DNA of 64,000 nucleotides from Anisus vortex. Taxonomy: Eukaryota > Mollusca > Gastropoda > Planorbidae. Under the pieces are notes generated by a model that saw only the letters and a list, made by a program, of their open reading frames with translations, searched no databases and had not been told where the DNA came from. The stretch spans positions 31,850,141-31,914,140 of the forward strand of contig OX421500.1 in assembly GCA_949126835.1 (NCBI GenBank), given 5' to 3'. The position numbers and the translations under genes were made by a program. Positions 46,594 to 57,689 of this stretch are shown here, in pieces. The first letter of the stretch is position 1, and each line of letters opens with the position of its first letter.

Positions 46594-46640
46594 GTTAACT
46601 TACTGGTTTTCCTGGTTTGTTCAGGCAACCCATTCCATGC
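46594..46640 (-). mobile_element. LINE 3'-end relic
   Basis: ctggttttcctggtttgttc and aggcaacccattccatgcc are the reverse complement of the 36592 terminus. It abuts the 5' end of the truncated RTE-like LINE. Confidence 0.55.
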
Positions 46641-47587
46641 CCGTTTGTGTTAATAACTCAAATAATAAAACCAATAGGCCTATGTGTGTCTATATCAATT
46701 ATATGGAGACAAGTGAGGAAATGTACTTTCTTTCTCCCGCTTTAAGTAATGATTTCGTAACTACATATTGTTACGACCACAATCCCCTTGTGGTCAGAGC
46801 CGTGTAAATGTTGTTGATAATTTTCGTTATTATTATTTATAATTCAGTATTACATGAAATCTCTTTATTGTCCTGGGCACAAACTCAGGATTTGCGTTCT
46901 AACAGTTACTTTCCTTGACGTTGTAGTTGTAAATAAATATATAGGCATATATTATAATATTGTAAACAATTAAATAAAATAGTAACTTGACGAGGAAGCT
47001 TCAGTGTAAATGTTGTTAATTTAATTGAGGTGATAACTCTGATATTTGCAAGTATATACAATAAATGTAGTATTTACAACAATAATAAAATAGTGCCAAC
47101 ACAAGCGTCTATCCAACAGACTCAAAAGACAAATACTCTGCAAAACACTCAGCAAAAACTCTGCACAAAACTGGCCGCTTAGCCGGACTCCTAGCCTTAA
47201 ATACTCGCGGAGAAGAGCGGGGAACAGACCTATTACTAGGAGGGGTGAAAAAAATGGTATCATTACAAAACTCGTAATAAAAATAAAAATGACAGTTTTA
47301 ACATGAACTCCCCTGTACAAGAAATAATAGACTAGCTATTCCGAGAATTTGAGGTCGGCACAGGAGTGGATTCTTAGAATATTCTAGGGTTAGTGCCTCC
47401 CACAAAACTGGCGTTGAGAGAGAGCTATTAGGCCTAATATATGACAATATATAGGTCTTTTGAAAATTTATGTCTGCCCGTCCCCTTTCTCTCCGTAATA
47501 GAAAATTATTTTGAAAAGTTACAGTCTTATATATGATACATTTTAGCTACTTTACTAACTTTTACTACAGCAAATAAGCCTACATTA
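46641..47587. other. Gene-free AT-rich stretch
   Basis: No gene recognised. TGTTACGACC at about 46769 resembles an LTR start but no matching end was found. The 99-codon minus frame at 47021-47320 is hydrophobic with no recognised domain. Confidence 0.4.
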
Positions 47588-47705
47588 GATAAAACTATAT
47601 TCAATAAACCCACATTCAATAAACCTACATTCAATAAACCTACATTCAATAAACCTACATTCAATAAACCTACAATCCTACATTCAATAAACCTACATTA
47701 AATGA
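47588..47705. repeat. 16-bp tandem repeat
   Basis: About seven copies of cattcaataaacctac, with one irregular unit (aatccta). Confidence 0.9.
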
Positions 47706-48339
47706 ACCTAGTCTACTGTGTGCCTGATAAAATTGACAATATATGAGCGGCATATTTTATTGTTTAAATATGTGTAAAAAATAAAAAGAAGAATTCAAAC
47801 TAACTCTTACTAAATCTAGTGATCAAAAGTTCACAAACACAAAAGTAGCCCAAACTAGCCCTTCCCGTCCTTTACATCATTGGCCATCAGGAAGCAAGAC
47901 TTCCGCGGTGGGCGTGTCTCCGGATACAATGTATGACAGGCCGATTTGTCATTTTATTGGATTAGGTCCAGGCGAACTCAGAATTTATTGCAACTGACAA
48001 AAATTGATTTCTTTTGTGTTTTTCAAAATACGCTCGTGACTCGACAAGCATTATACTTCTTTCAGTTCAGAGTTAGAAATATGATTTTTTTTTCTTCATA
48101 AACATAACATTTCAAAGACAATGCTACGATTATTATCACAACTCAAAACTTTAATGCGATTTTATCATATAATGGGGATTTGAACAAAATAGGTTACTAT
48201 AATATGTAACATGTCAATACTTAGTGTTTAAAATTTCTTTTATTTAAATTTATGCTTTTCTAATTTAAAAAACATTAAATTCAAAAGCTTTATATAATTC
48301 CTTTAAGTCGATGAGAGTTGCTATCAGTTTCTATTTTTT

Positions 48340-48565
48340 TTTATGTTTTGAAATCCTTTATAGTTTAACTTTGTAAAAATTTGTTTTTGACCAAGTCTAC
48401 CTTTGGCAAAACAAATTGCAATTTCTTTTGGTCATCCTATCAATCTGAAACTTGGCACATAGGCGTTATGCTCTGGGCAATACATTTTCAGCCACACACC
48501 CCGTCCCAACTCACAAAGTATCAGTTTTTAAGTTTTATTCATTATACATTATGGTGCGTAGTAGT
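48340..48565. repeat. Dispersed repeat, family of 6185 and 27165
   Basis: Shares the blocks gaaacttggcacataggcg, gcaatacattttcagcc, caaagtatcagtttttaagt and cattatacattatggtgcg with the 6.2-kb copy. Confidence 0.45.
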
Positions 48566-48643
48566 AAATCCCTATTGAAACTAATCTATCTAGTCTATCT
48601 AATCTATCTATGTATCTAGCATATCTAGTATATTTATTCTATT

Positions 48644-48818
48644 TAGTCTATCTAGTATATTTAGTCTATTCAATCTTTCTAATCTATCTATCTGTTTGTA
48701 AGTCTATCTAGTATATTTAGTCCATCCAATCTTTCTATCTATCTGTTTGTAAGTCTATCTAGTATATTTAGTCCATCCAATCTTTCTAATCTATCTATCT
48801 GTTTGTAAGTCTGTCTAT
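48644..48818. repeat. About 58-bp tandem repeat, 3 units
   Basis: Three copies of agtctatctagtatatttag followed by tccatccaatctttct and atctatctgtttgta. They are embedded in degenerate CTAT-type sequence from 48580. Confidence 0.85.
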
Positions 48819-49289
48819 GTGCCTGCCTGTCTGTCTCACTGTCTCTCTGCCTAAACAATACACTGCATTCTTTTTTTCCTTTCTTCCTTCTTTCTCTTTC
48901 TCTCTCTGTCTCTCTCTTTCTATCTCGCCTTTCTATGACATAAGAATCCATTGAAACGACAGTAGGTGGTACTGGGGAATGGAAAAAAAAGGAGGGGATG
49001 TGGGCTGAGATGGGTAGGAACGACAGATACCAACTGAGAACCAAAAAAATCGAATACTAGCAACAAAAGAACACTTGCTTAGAAATACTCGTAGAAATAT
49101 TTTTAAGAAAAAAAATCGCATCTGTTCAAAGAAGAACAGAAGAAGAAGAAAAAGCAGAATCGATTCTTGTTTTTTTTTTGTTAGTTTTTGTGTGTTTTTA
49201 ATGTAGTCGCTCGTTTTATAAATCAATCTTTCCACCCAATACTTCTGCTCAAGAAAACGACGAAATGAAAGAGTAGGGCGATGCGAGTT

Positions 49290-49860
49290 ATCGATCGGGT
49301 GCATGTTTTCCGCCCCCTTCCCTCTCCCCCCACCCCCACCTTATTTTTTTTTACCTTGTGCCCAACCCCCTTCCCCCCAACCCCTTTTTCAGTGAGGTTA
49401 AAAAAACCTTCCCTCTCCAGCCTCATACCCGCCCCCTTACTCTACGGATTCTAGTCCCTCTCTACGTCCCTGCATTACACGGGAGGGGGGGGGGAAGAGG
49501 CGCGAATCTCCGTCCCGACCAACGGTGTGGCCGCTTTACTCTTGGAACGGTAAAAGTGGGACGGGAGGGGGGAGAGGAGAGAAAATGGAGGTTGGAGAGG
49601 GGGCTATGGTGGGAGAATGGTAGGGGGGAGGAGGGGGGAGATGTGCTTCCCCCGACTCGGGGCAGGCACAATTGTATATTGTACTGCGTGGAGCCATGAT
49701 TATTGAGACACCTGGGGTACGGCTGTCGTCGAAGAGGTTTGGAAATGACAAGGGGGGGGGGGGGGGTCGCCTTCTTGATTTGTGGGAAACCTGGGGTGGA
49801 GATGGCCGGTGTGGGGGGGGGGAGGGAAGAGATAAGGGGGGGGGGGGCGTGAGTTGAAAA
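49290..49860. repeat. Strand-biased C-rich then G-rich tract
   Basis: C-rich at 49310-49440, then strongly G-rich on the Dlx sense strand at 49480-49860 with many GGG/GGGG runs and G homopolymers at 49484, 49755, 49812 and 49838. This is the densest G-run cluster in the window, 430 bp upstream of exon 3. Overlapping frames on both strands are low-complexity by-products. Confidence 0.8.
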
Positions 49861-50289
49861 GAAGGGTTTAGGCTTAGGTTAGGATTCCCCCCTTCCAACA
49901 AAAACGCAGATTCGAGCGCACGAACACATAGACAAAAACACTAATAAACACATTGACACATCTACCAATCAATCTATCTATCAATATACTATTTTATCAA
50001 TCTATCAATCTAGCAACCAATCTATCTATCTAACAATATACCATTCTATCAATCTAGCAATCTAGTTAAAGTTCGTATATTCTGTACTTGCTTCAAACTT
50101 CACTTGTTTCGTCTTTATAGCTTAACGCAAAAAATCACCGAAGAATGACTTCTCGTTTTGTAACATAATGTATCTTAGCTTGCTCTGTATCTCTAAAATG
50201 GTTACTTATAACGTATCTTATTTTGCTTTGTGTTTTTAACAATGTTTCAGTTTCTTGATAAATATTTTTTTGTGTTTTTCTTCCAATAG

Positions 50290-50760
50290 GTGAAAATCTG
50301 GTTCCAGAATCGACGGTCGAAGTACAAGAAGATCATGAAGCAAGGAGGAACGCCCCAGTCTCAACAACCCTGCTCCCAGCCCCCCTCACACCAGGGCTCC
50401 GCCTCCTCCCCGTCTCTGCAGTCCATGGGGGGCGTCGTCAAGCAACAGCAGTCCTCGTTCCTGGACGACGGGCCCCCGGGCTCTGACATGCACCCGGGCT
50501 CCCCGACGCCTCAGCACGGGCTCCAGCACCCGCACCCCCAGGGGACGCCCACGCCGCTGATGCCCGCCTCGTCCCCGATGAGCCAGCAGGGCAACGTACT
50601 GTCCTGGTCGGACCTGGGCTCGGGCAACGCGGTGGGCCACGGGCACCCGCACGCCCAGCACCATGCGGCCCACCAGCAGATCGGGAACGCATACATGTCT
50701 CACTACTCATCCTGGTACAGCCAGAACGGGATCCCGCACCAGCAGTCGTTGCTCACATAG
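50290..50760 (+). CDS. Dlx: Distal-less/Dlx homeobox protein, exon 3
   Basis: Last coding exon: acceptor cttccaatag|gtgaaaatc, 471 bp including the TAG stop. It encodes residues 168-323. The exon begins with homeodomain residues 45-60 (VKIWFQNRRSKYKKIM), including W48, Q50, N51 and R53, the invariant DNA-contacting set with the usual Gln at position 50. The C-terminal arm (about 185-323) is rich in Pro, Gln, Ser, Gly and His, with SPTPQHGLQHPHPQ and a final WYSQNGIPHQQSLLT, and is probably disordered. GC content is high against an AT-rich flank. With exons 1 and 2 the total is 972 bp, 323 codons plus stop, a normal Dlx length. Confidence 0.97.
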   Translation: MKIWFQNRRSKYKKIMKQGGTPQSQQPCSQPPSHQGSASSPSLQSMGGVVKQQQSSFLDDGPPGSDMHPGSPTPQHGLQHPHPQGTPTPLMPASSPMSQQGNVLSWSDLGSGNAVGHGHPHAQHHAAHQQIGNAYMSHYSSWYSQNGIPHQQSLLT

Positions 50761-50912
50761 ACCATCGCGCCCCCCCCCTACCCCACTCCCTCGCCCCTCA
50801 CACCCCAGCACCCTACCCCCAACCCCTCAAAAAATCTCTATTGACTACTGATACTATCTACCATGGCAACGCGGTGAACTTTGACCTTTACAAAAATGTA
50901 CACCAATTGATC

Positions 50913-50918
50913 AATAAA
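50913..50918 (+). terminator. Proximal poly(A) signal candidate
   Basis: AATAAA 153 bp downstream of the Dlx stop codon. No strong GT-rich element follows closely. Confidence 0.4.
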
Positions 50919-53900
50919 CAACAACAAACACAAGGTACAACAAACGATTGGATGTTTTGTTGTATGCCACAAAGATGGATAACTCGTGTTGCTATACACA
51001 ATTAACGAAGTGTCTTCTTTGACTATTTAATGGATTGTACACACTATCTACATAACGGATATTGGAGGGAGATTTGAAACGGGAGACTAACAAGCTATCT
51101 TTTATAGTTGAATATATATATATATATATGTACAAGGAGCTAATTCGCATCAAATAGCGCAAGGTGTCAACAGGTAGATCAAAAAAATACATGCATAATA
51201 CTCAATTATTGCCTAATTTTGTTCCACTAAAGGAGAGTATGTTATCATTTTGTTTGAGTAGAATAATCGAGAGTCTAGCCAAGGGCTGTTCTCTCTTGTG
51301 GTCTCATTGACTTAGAAGCCTGCGCATGTGCATGCATGCCTTTTTAGCTGTGGATGGGGAATATATCACACAGCTGCGGTTAGTGACTACTGATCTGTCA
51401 AAGTCTGTCCAAAACAAGACATGGAAAATTAAATCAAGTACAGCGCAATGATATTTATATTTAAGACACAACTATCTTATTTAAATTGCAGAGGAGAATG
51501 CATTACACTCCTTTGGGATTACAGATTATCCTCGCGCTCCGGATTATTCTGGAAGCAGCTCTACTCTAAACGCATGCGAGTACAAAATTGCCACCATCCC
51601 CCTACTCTTTCTCCAGCATTTGCTTGGAGGATCCAGACTTTCTCCTGTCAAGCCTACAGAAAATTCTTGCGTTAAAAAGTGGCCCATGTACATCACACAC
51701 CAAAAGAATTACACGCCAATAGCGTTTTGTATCAAAGGAATTGCTACAGTTCTGAACCGAGCCTCGTAAGGTGCATAGCTGTTAGCTCTACTTGAAAATA
51801 GCCAGTATGTAGATACATCCCTGTTCTTCTTGACTTGTGAAAGCAATCTCAAACGACATAAACAATACAAGAATGACAACAACAAAAAACAAAACTTTGC
51901 CATTTTAGGCCAAAAAAACACTTGTTTTTTTAAGGACTACATATTTCTTAATATACATTTATCTCAAATTTGTTTCTTTATTTGTTCTTTCTTGAATACG
52001 TCATAACGTCCCATCATGCCATAATATAGATATTATTTATGCCACTGTCTATATTGACATTGAAATATAAATATTTATTTTCATCCATCCCTTAAACGTT
52101 AAAACAAATCCACGTCTTAGCGTTGGTATCTTTGTTTATTTTATTGAAGATGAAATGATCATATGTTTCCCTATAAAGATGGGGAAGGGGGGGGGATTAA
52201 AAGTTTATATACTAGCATTCTATTTGTTTCATCTAATGCTGCATTTAAATACTACTACAAATATATTATAACATACATTGTTTATTTAGCACACATCTAA
52301 AAATGTATATAACTAAACCATTTTCTCCACACATTATTCAAAACATCCACATTATCTCACACATTAGGAAAAAGCCACATATATACGCGTTAGAAAACAT
52401 TAACATTTTTTTTTACATATTAGAGTTGTTAGAGCATTCATTCACGTTTCTAAACGCATTAGAAAACATCCCCACATTTTCCACTATTAGAAAGCAACCA
52501 CATTTTCCACTATTAGAAAACATTCAATTTTCCACTATTAGAAAACATTGCTGCTCATTTCTGTGAACTCTGACGCCTGCAATAGGATAAATTTAATAAG
52601 CCTAGTAATATCAAACAGTAGAAATTCATGGCAAAATTTTCCACTTTTCAAGTTTACTGGCATTCCAAATATTTCCACTTTTAAGGTTTTACCCGCATTC
52701 CAAATATATTCCACCGTTAGGTTAAACTTGCACTCCAAAACGTGCACAGTACAATATTTTGGCGCTATAGGATATAGCGTTGACCTTTTCCATTTTATAC
52801 TGTGCCATTCGCCAATAAAAATAAAAATAATAAAAATAATTATCAAATGAGAATATTTATCTAATCATTTCACGGACAGTTGAGTTCACACACACACACA
52901 CATAGAGACACACGCGCAATATTTTTTGTTGAGCTAAACAACAATTCTTGCACATATAAATAATATCTGAAACTCAGCAAAAAACTTCAAGAATATTTTA
53001 TTATTTTTTCTTCCACGAAGAGCTAAGACACATTTGTATGATGTATTATTGTTTTAATGTGTGGATTATAAGGAACCGACAGATGCTAACGAAACCAAAG
53101 TGTGTAATTCTGAACTAACTTAAACATTTGCATTTATACATCTTCACTATAAGCTCAAAGCAATAATGTTCTGTTATATTCGTTTAACTTCATTGTCATT
53201 GCCATTTTTTTTTTGTTCTTTTGTTTTTCATTTTTTTTTTAAATAATTGTTTGTTTCTTTTGTTTTGCTTCAAAACTCCGATTTTTGAACAGCGAAATAA
53301 ATGGCGGATAAAATATAAACGGATGGACATAACATTTTCTAATCCGATGTTTTAGTTCATCTTTGGGAACAATTGCTATCATTTTTTTGTTAAAACAAAA
53401 TTAATTTGCTGTAAATGCTTCAGCCAAACATGTTCATGTCATGCATTGTAACTTTTTTTACAATTTGCTTTTTTTTTTAAACTACTGAATTGATTCAATT
53501 TAACCGGAAATGAAGATTGATAACACATTGTAAAATAATGAATTTTTGAAAAGTAGTTATACAAATTTCAGAATTTGAAAAAAACAAAAATCTAATTCTA
53601 GTCATGTTAATGTAAAATATAATTATGATGAAGAAGAGGTTTTTAACAAGACAACAAGAAGGTAGTTGGAAGGGGGACATAGAAACAGTCCATTTTATAA
53701 TTTAGAACAAAAGTCTTCAAAGAGTTTAAAATTCAGACAGGATACTAACAAGGACTCATTTTTTTCATTTTGAATTTTTATAGATTTCTAAATTTTTGGG
53801 GTGAAAGTCTAAATATATAGAACGAGAGACCTTCATCTGTTGGTTGGTTCGCCTGTTGGTATTAATTTGTGTGTGTGGGGCATTTTATCATATTATTGAC

Positions 53901-54859
53901 ATTTCTTCATACCAATGACATATGATGCCATTGACAGAATGACGGGGTGAAAGAATGCGTATAAATATAAATATATATATGTATATATGTCTCCTGTATA
54001 AATGAAACTATTTTGCTAATTTAGATAAAAATAATAAATATATATATAAATATATATACATTAATTAATATAAAATAAATTTGTAGATATTTTTTTTCCC
54101 AATGACAACTCAACTAAATTTTTTTGAGATATTGTCATTGTTTTATTTTCATGTTGTTGTTTTTTAATATAATTTTATGCTTAAATTTGATGTAATGAAA
54201 ATAAAAAAACAAATAATAACAAACAAATAACATACAAACATACAACTAACATATTAAAAAAAAACAACAACACTGGAATGGAAAAAGTGTTACGAACGCC
54301 AAATTTGACGAATAATTGCCAAGTTGTGTGTGTGTAACTAAATGACATAAGCATGGTTGACGTGACATTTGGTTTAACACCAGCTAGTGATGAAAAACAT
54401 ATATAACGAACGTGAAAGTGTGATCACAAATTAATTTTGATTTAAAATTTGGAATGACACTATCATTGTGACATTCTTCTACATTTGGATTATGTCACGG
54501 ACTTATGTGACATCTGCATATTTATGACAAAAAAACATACACACAAACAAACACCATTACCAAATGTCACAGCCTTTGTTATAAACTACACATTTTGTTG
54601 GTCTGATTGTATGGCTGTTATTCCAGTGAGCTCTTAGTAAAGATGACATTTCTTAGTTAAAAAAAAATAAATTAAAACAACGTTGTACACATTTGAATTC
54701 ACTATTATAATGTTGTATGTTTATAATGTTGTACGATGTTCTGTATGTCTGTCTGTCTGTCTCCCCAGCACAAATGTCTGTCTCTAATATCTGTTTATTA
54801 TACTTTTTATTATTACTTTGGTCTGTTCTATCGTGGTGAAAGCAAAAAAAAAACGTTGC

Positions 54860-54869
54860 AATAAATAAA
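54860..54869 (+). terminator. Distal poly(A) signal candidate
   Basis: Two overlapping AATAAA hexamers followed within 40 bp by a T-rich and then TTTTTGTTGG stretch. Confidence 0.45.
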
Positions 54870-55214
54870 AGTTGTACATTTTATCTTCAAAAACAAAATT
54901 TTTGTTGGACTTTAAAATTTTCATGTTTGTCTACCGTAATAATTTTAACTGTATTAACTGTTTACCTTGCTTTGTTGGTGTTAGTGAGTGACCAACTTTC
55001 GTGACCTAATTAAACGTGTACCTTTATTGATTTACATGTAAACGTCGGTCTCTATACTCGTTCTAATTACCAATATAGGCCTACTTACGTAACCTCACAG
55101 AATAGGTATAGAATATACCTATTCTGTGCGTCACCTGTCCAGCTACCTAATTATTGACCTAGTTAATTGTTGACCTATTAACTTGAACTAATCCGGCATG
55201 AGCCAATTGTTGTT

Positions 55215-55510
55215 ATTCTGTCATGGATAAGTCTTCTTCGCCTTTTTCAACTCCTAGTGGAGCATAGGCCATCAGCAATATCTTTCCATGTCCTCCTGTC
55301 TCTGGCTATCTTCTCTAACTCCTTCAAAGATCTTCCGATCACCTGCACATCCTTTTCTACTTCCCTCCGCCAGGTGTTCTTTGGTCTACCTCTTCGTCTT
55401 GCACCCTCGGGGTTTCAACGAAAGAGCTTGTCAAGTCAAATTTGTCGTTGGTTTCCTCAATGTGTGGCCTATCCATCTCCCTTTCCTTTTTTGCCACTCA
55501 CTCATAGTAT
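55215..55510 (-). pseudogene. LINE ORF2 C-terminal fragment
   Basis: The minus strand reads RPKNTWRREVEKDVQVIGRS, then LKELEKIARDRRTWKDIADG and LCSTRS with a stop. These are highly characteristic of the C-terminal end of RTE-like and related LINE polyproteins. A WIGHTLRKP block lies upstream in a shifted frame. No catalytic reverse transcriptase motif remains. Confidence 0.88.
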
Positions 55511-55904
55511 ATTTGGTGGGCCTTCCCCATCTCATACATTGTTCTCACATTCCAGTTGCCAACCTGGGTATTTTTCCTCATAGAGAAGGAGGTAGTCTGA
55601 CTATCAGCTCCCTTTCGGGTTTGGCTGACCTGCTTCACAATCCCTTTGACAGGGCCTCCCTTCTCTGAAAATGGCAGACATGTAATTGATTTTGTTGATG
55701 ATTTTGTAGCAAGGTAGTTTTTTACACTGGTGGGTTGCTAGCCCTACGCATAAACCTACAAACATGCATGTAGGCTGCGAACCTGTTGGCCTGGCCCACT
55801 TGCCAGTATGCCCCGTCACCACGTCAAGGTAGGTTCTCGGCGGGGGTCATGGGTAAGAGTCAATATATTATTTACTTGACTTAATTAACCATTGTAAATA
55901 ACAG

Positions 55905-56110
55905 TATCCCGTCGGACCAAACAGCTCCATAGGGCCGGTGAAGCAGCGTTCACCAGTTTCTGTGGCCACGGCACACTAGGTGATTGTGTGGTCAAAACTA
56001 TGCATAACTTTACCAAAACTAAGGTCAGGTACCCAGCAGAGCTGGGACACCCTCCTGACCCGGGAAAAAATCCTAGCCTGCACCAGAATTCGAGCCCAGT
56101 CGGTAAGTCA
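55905..56110 (-). mobile_element. tRNA-derived SINE, reverse strand
   Basis: Plus strand: tatcccgtcggaccaaacag, ggccggtgaagcagcgttca, gtaggtacccagcagagctggg-like body, and cctagcctgcaccagaattc. The tRNA head is missing past the B box. Confidence 0.88.
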
Positions 56111-56309
56111 GGGATTCTGAAAAGAAATCATTCGAGTCATCAAATAGAAATATTAAAGGAAGCGGTCCATCTTATTAAAGTATTTGCTCCTAACAACTAT
56201 GTATTGTGGATGCGCATAGAGGACTGCTGTATATATAGCCCAGTGAAGGACCTGTTTGCTTTTAAAGAGGGTTATGGTTGCAAATAACATACGCTGTGTT
56301 TTCGGAAAG

Positions 56310-57064
56310 ACAATCATACATTTGATTGTATATAGAAGACAATCCTACATTTGTTTGTATATAGAAGACAATCCTACATTTGATTGTATATAGAAGACAA
56401 TCATACATTTGTTTGTATATAGAAGACAATCCTACATTTGATTGTATATAGAAGACAATCCTACATTTGATTGTATATAGAAGACAATCCTACATTTGAT
56501 TGTATATAGAAGACAATCCTACATTTGATTGTATATAGAAGACAATCCTACATTTGATTGTATATAGAAGACAATCCTACATTTGATTGTATATAGAAGA
56601 CAATCCTACATTTGATTGTATATAGAAGACAATCCTACATTTGATTGTATATAGAAGACAATCCTACATTTGATTGTATATAGAAGACAATCCTACATTT
56701 GATTGTATATAGAAGACAATCCTACATTTGATTGTATATAGAAGACAATCCTACATTTGATTGTATATAGAAGACAATCCTACATTTGATTGTATATAGA
56801 AGACAATCCTACATTTGATTGTATATAGAAGACAATCCTACATTTGATTGTATATAGAAGACAATCCTACATTTGATTGTATATAGAAGACAATCCTACA
56901 TTTGATTGTATATAGAAGACAATCCTACATTTGATTGTATATAGAAGACAATCCTACATTTGATTGTATATAGAAGACAATCATACATTTGATTGTATAT
57001 AGAAGACAATCATACATTTGTTTGTATATAGAAGACAATCCTACATTTGATTGTATATAGAAGA
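56310..57064. repeat. 29-bp minisatellite, about 26 units
   Basis: Highly homogeneous units of gacaatcctacatttgattg plus tatatagaa. A few variant units (cataca, gtttg) are concentrated at both ends, as expected for an array homogenised from the middle. No spacers, so it is not a CRISPR-like array. Confidence 0.97.
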
Positions 57065-57689
57065 GTTATTGTTAGAAAACAACAACAGACGTTTGAAATA
57101 AACGGGCCGAAACCATCTTCATCTAAAACACTAAACATTTAAACTAGAAAACTAAACCTCGCTGCCAGAAAAATTTTCGGATTTTCCCAAATTGGAAAAT
57201 CCAAAAAAAAATAGGTGTATATCGGCAATTAACATTTACCCAGGTGTATCTCTTTAAAAAAAAGTACTAAAAAACACAACTAAGCATTTCTACTGTTGTC
57301 TAATGTTTCACCAAAGACTTTGATGAGATAAGAAACAACTTTTTTTTTTTGGGGGGGGGGGGAGGGGGGGTACAAGCTTTCAAGGAGACACACTGACCTC
57401 CACGGTGAAATTTCGTGTAGTTGAGGGATCAGGTTTCCCCTTGCGGCATACTGTATGTCCTGGTAGTTATGTCCCCCCCCCTCCCCTAGTCCTAGCACTA
57501 TTTTATTGGCCATAATTCAGCCCACCGGAGAACCCTGCCGTCCAGCGTTTAAAGATCTCAGCATTATCAAGACATATGAGACGTACAGGAGAACAGAGAA
57601 CTAAATATTTTCAGGCCGAACACGCGACCCCCAAACAAAAGGAAAAGGTGAGGTTGTGTGATATTTGTTGACGGCGGGAACGCTTTGAG

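Larger units (their letters stand above)
29003..50289 (+). other. Dlx: Dlx intron 2 (about 21.3 kb), splits the homeodomain
   Basis: Starts gtaaga and ends ttcttccaatag. It is a phase 0 intron between homeodomain residues 44 and 45. It is packed with SINEs, LINE 3' ends and a hAT element, none of which provides a competing exon that I can recognise. Confidence 0.93.
50761..54890 (+). other. Dlx: Probable Dlx 3' UTR and flank
   Basis: Nearly free of recognisable transposons, unlike the introns, and AT-rich. A first poly(A) signal AATAAA lies at 50913-50918, 153 bp after the stop. Overlapping AATAAATAAA at 54860-54869 is followed by T/G-rich sequence (ttttgttgg near 54900), a better candidate for a distal end. 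The use of either is inference. The unit ccactattagaaaacat recurs at 52480-52550. Confidence 0.45.

Noticed and set aside
47021..47320. 99-codon hydrophobic frame as a membrane protein gene
   Set aside because: No domain, start context or homologous motif; it lies in AT-rich DNA where such frames arise by chance.
46769..47340. Solo LTR starting TGTTACGACC
   Set aside because: No matching 3' terminus, target duplication or second copy was found.
50386..50710. Reverse-strand frames opposite Dlx exon 3 (and 7550-7807 opposite exon 1)
   Set aside because: They are shadows of GC-rich coding sequence with no recognisable domain.
56310..57064. CRISPR-like regular repeat array
   Set aside because: Units are contiguous 29-mers without unique spacers, and the DNA is animal nuclear.
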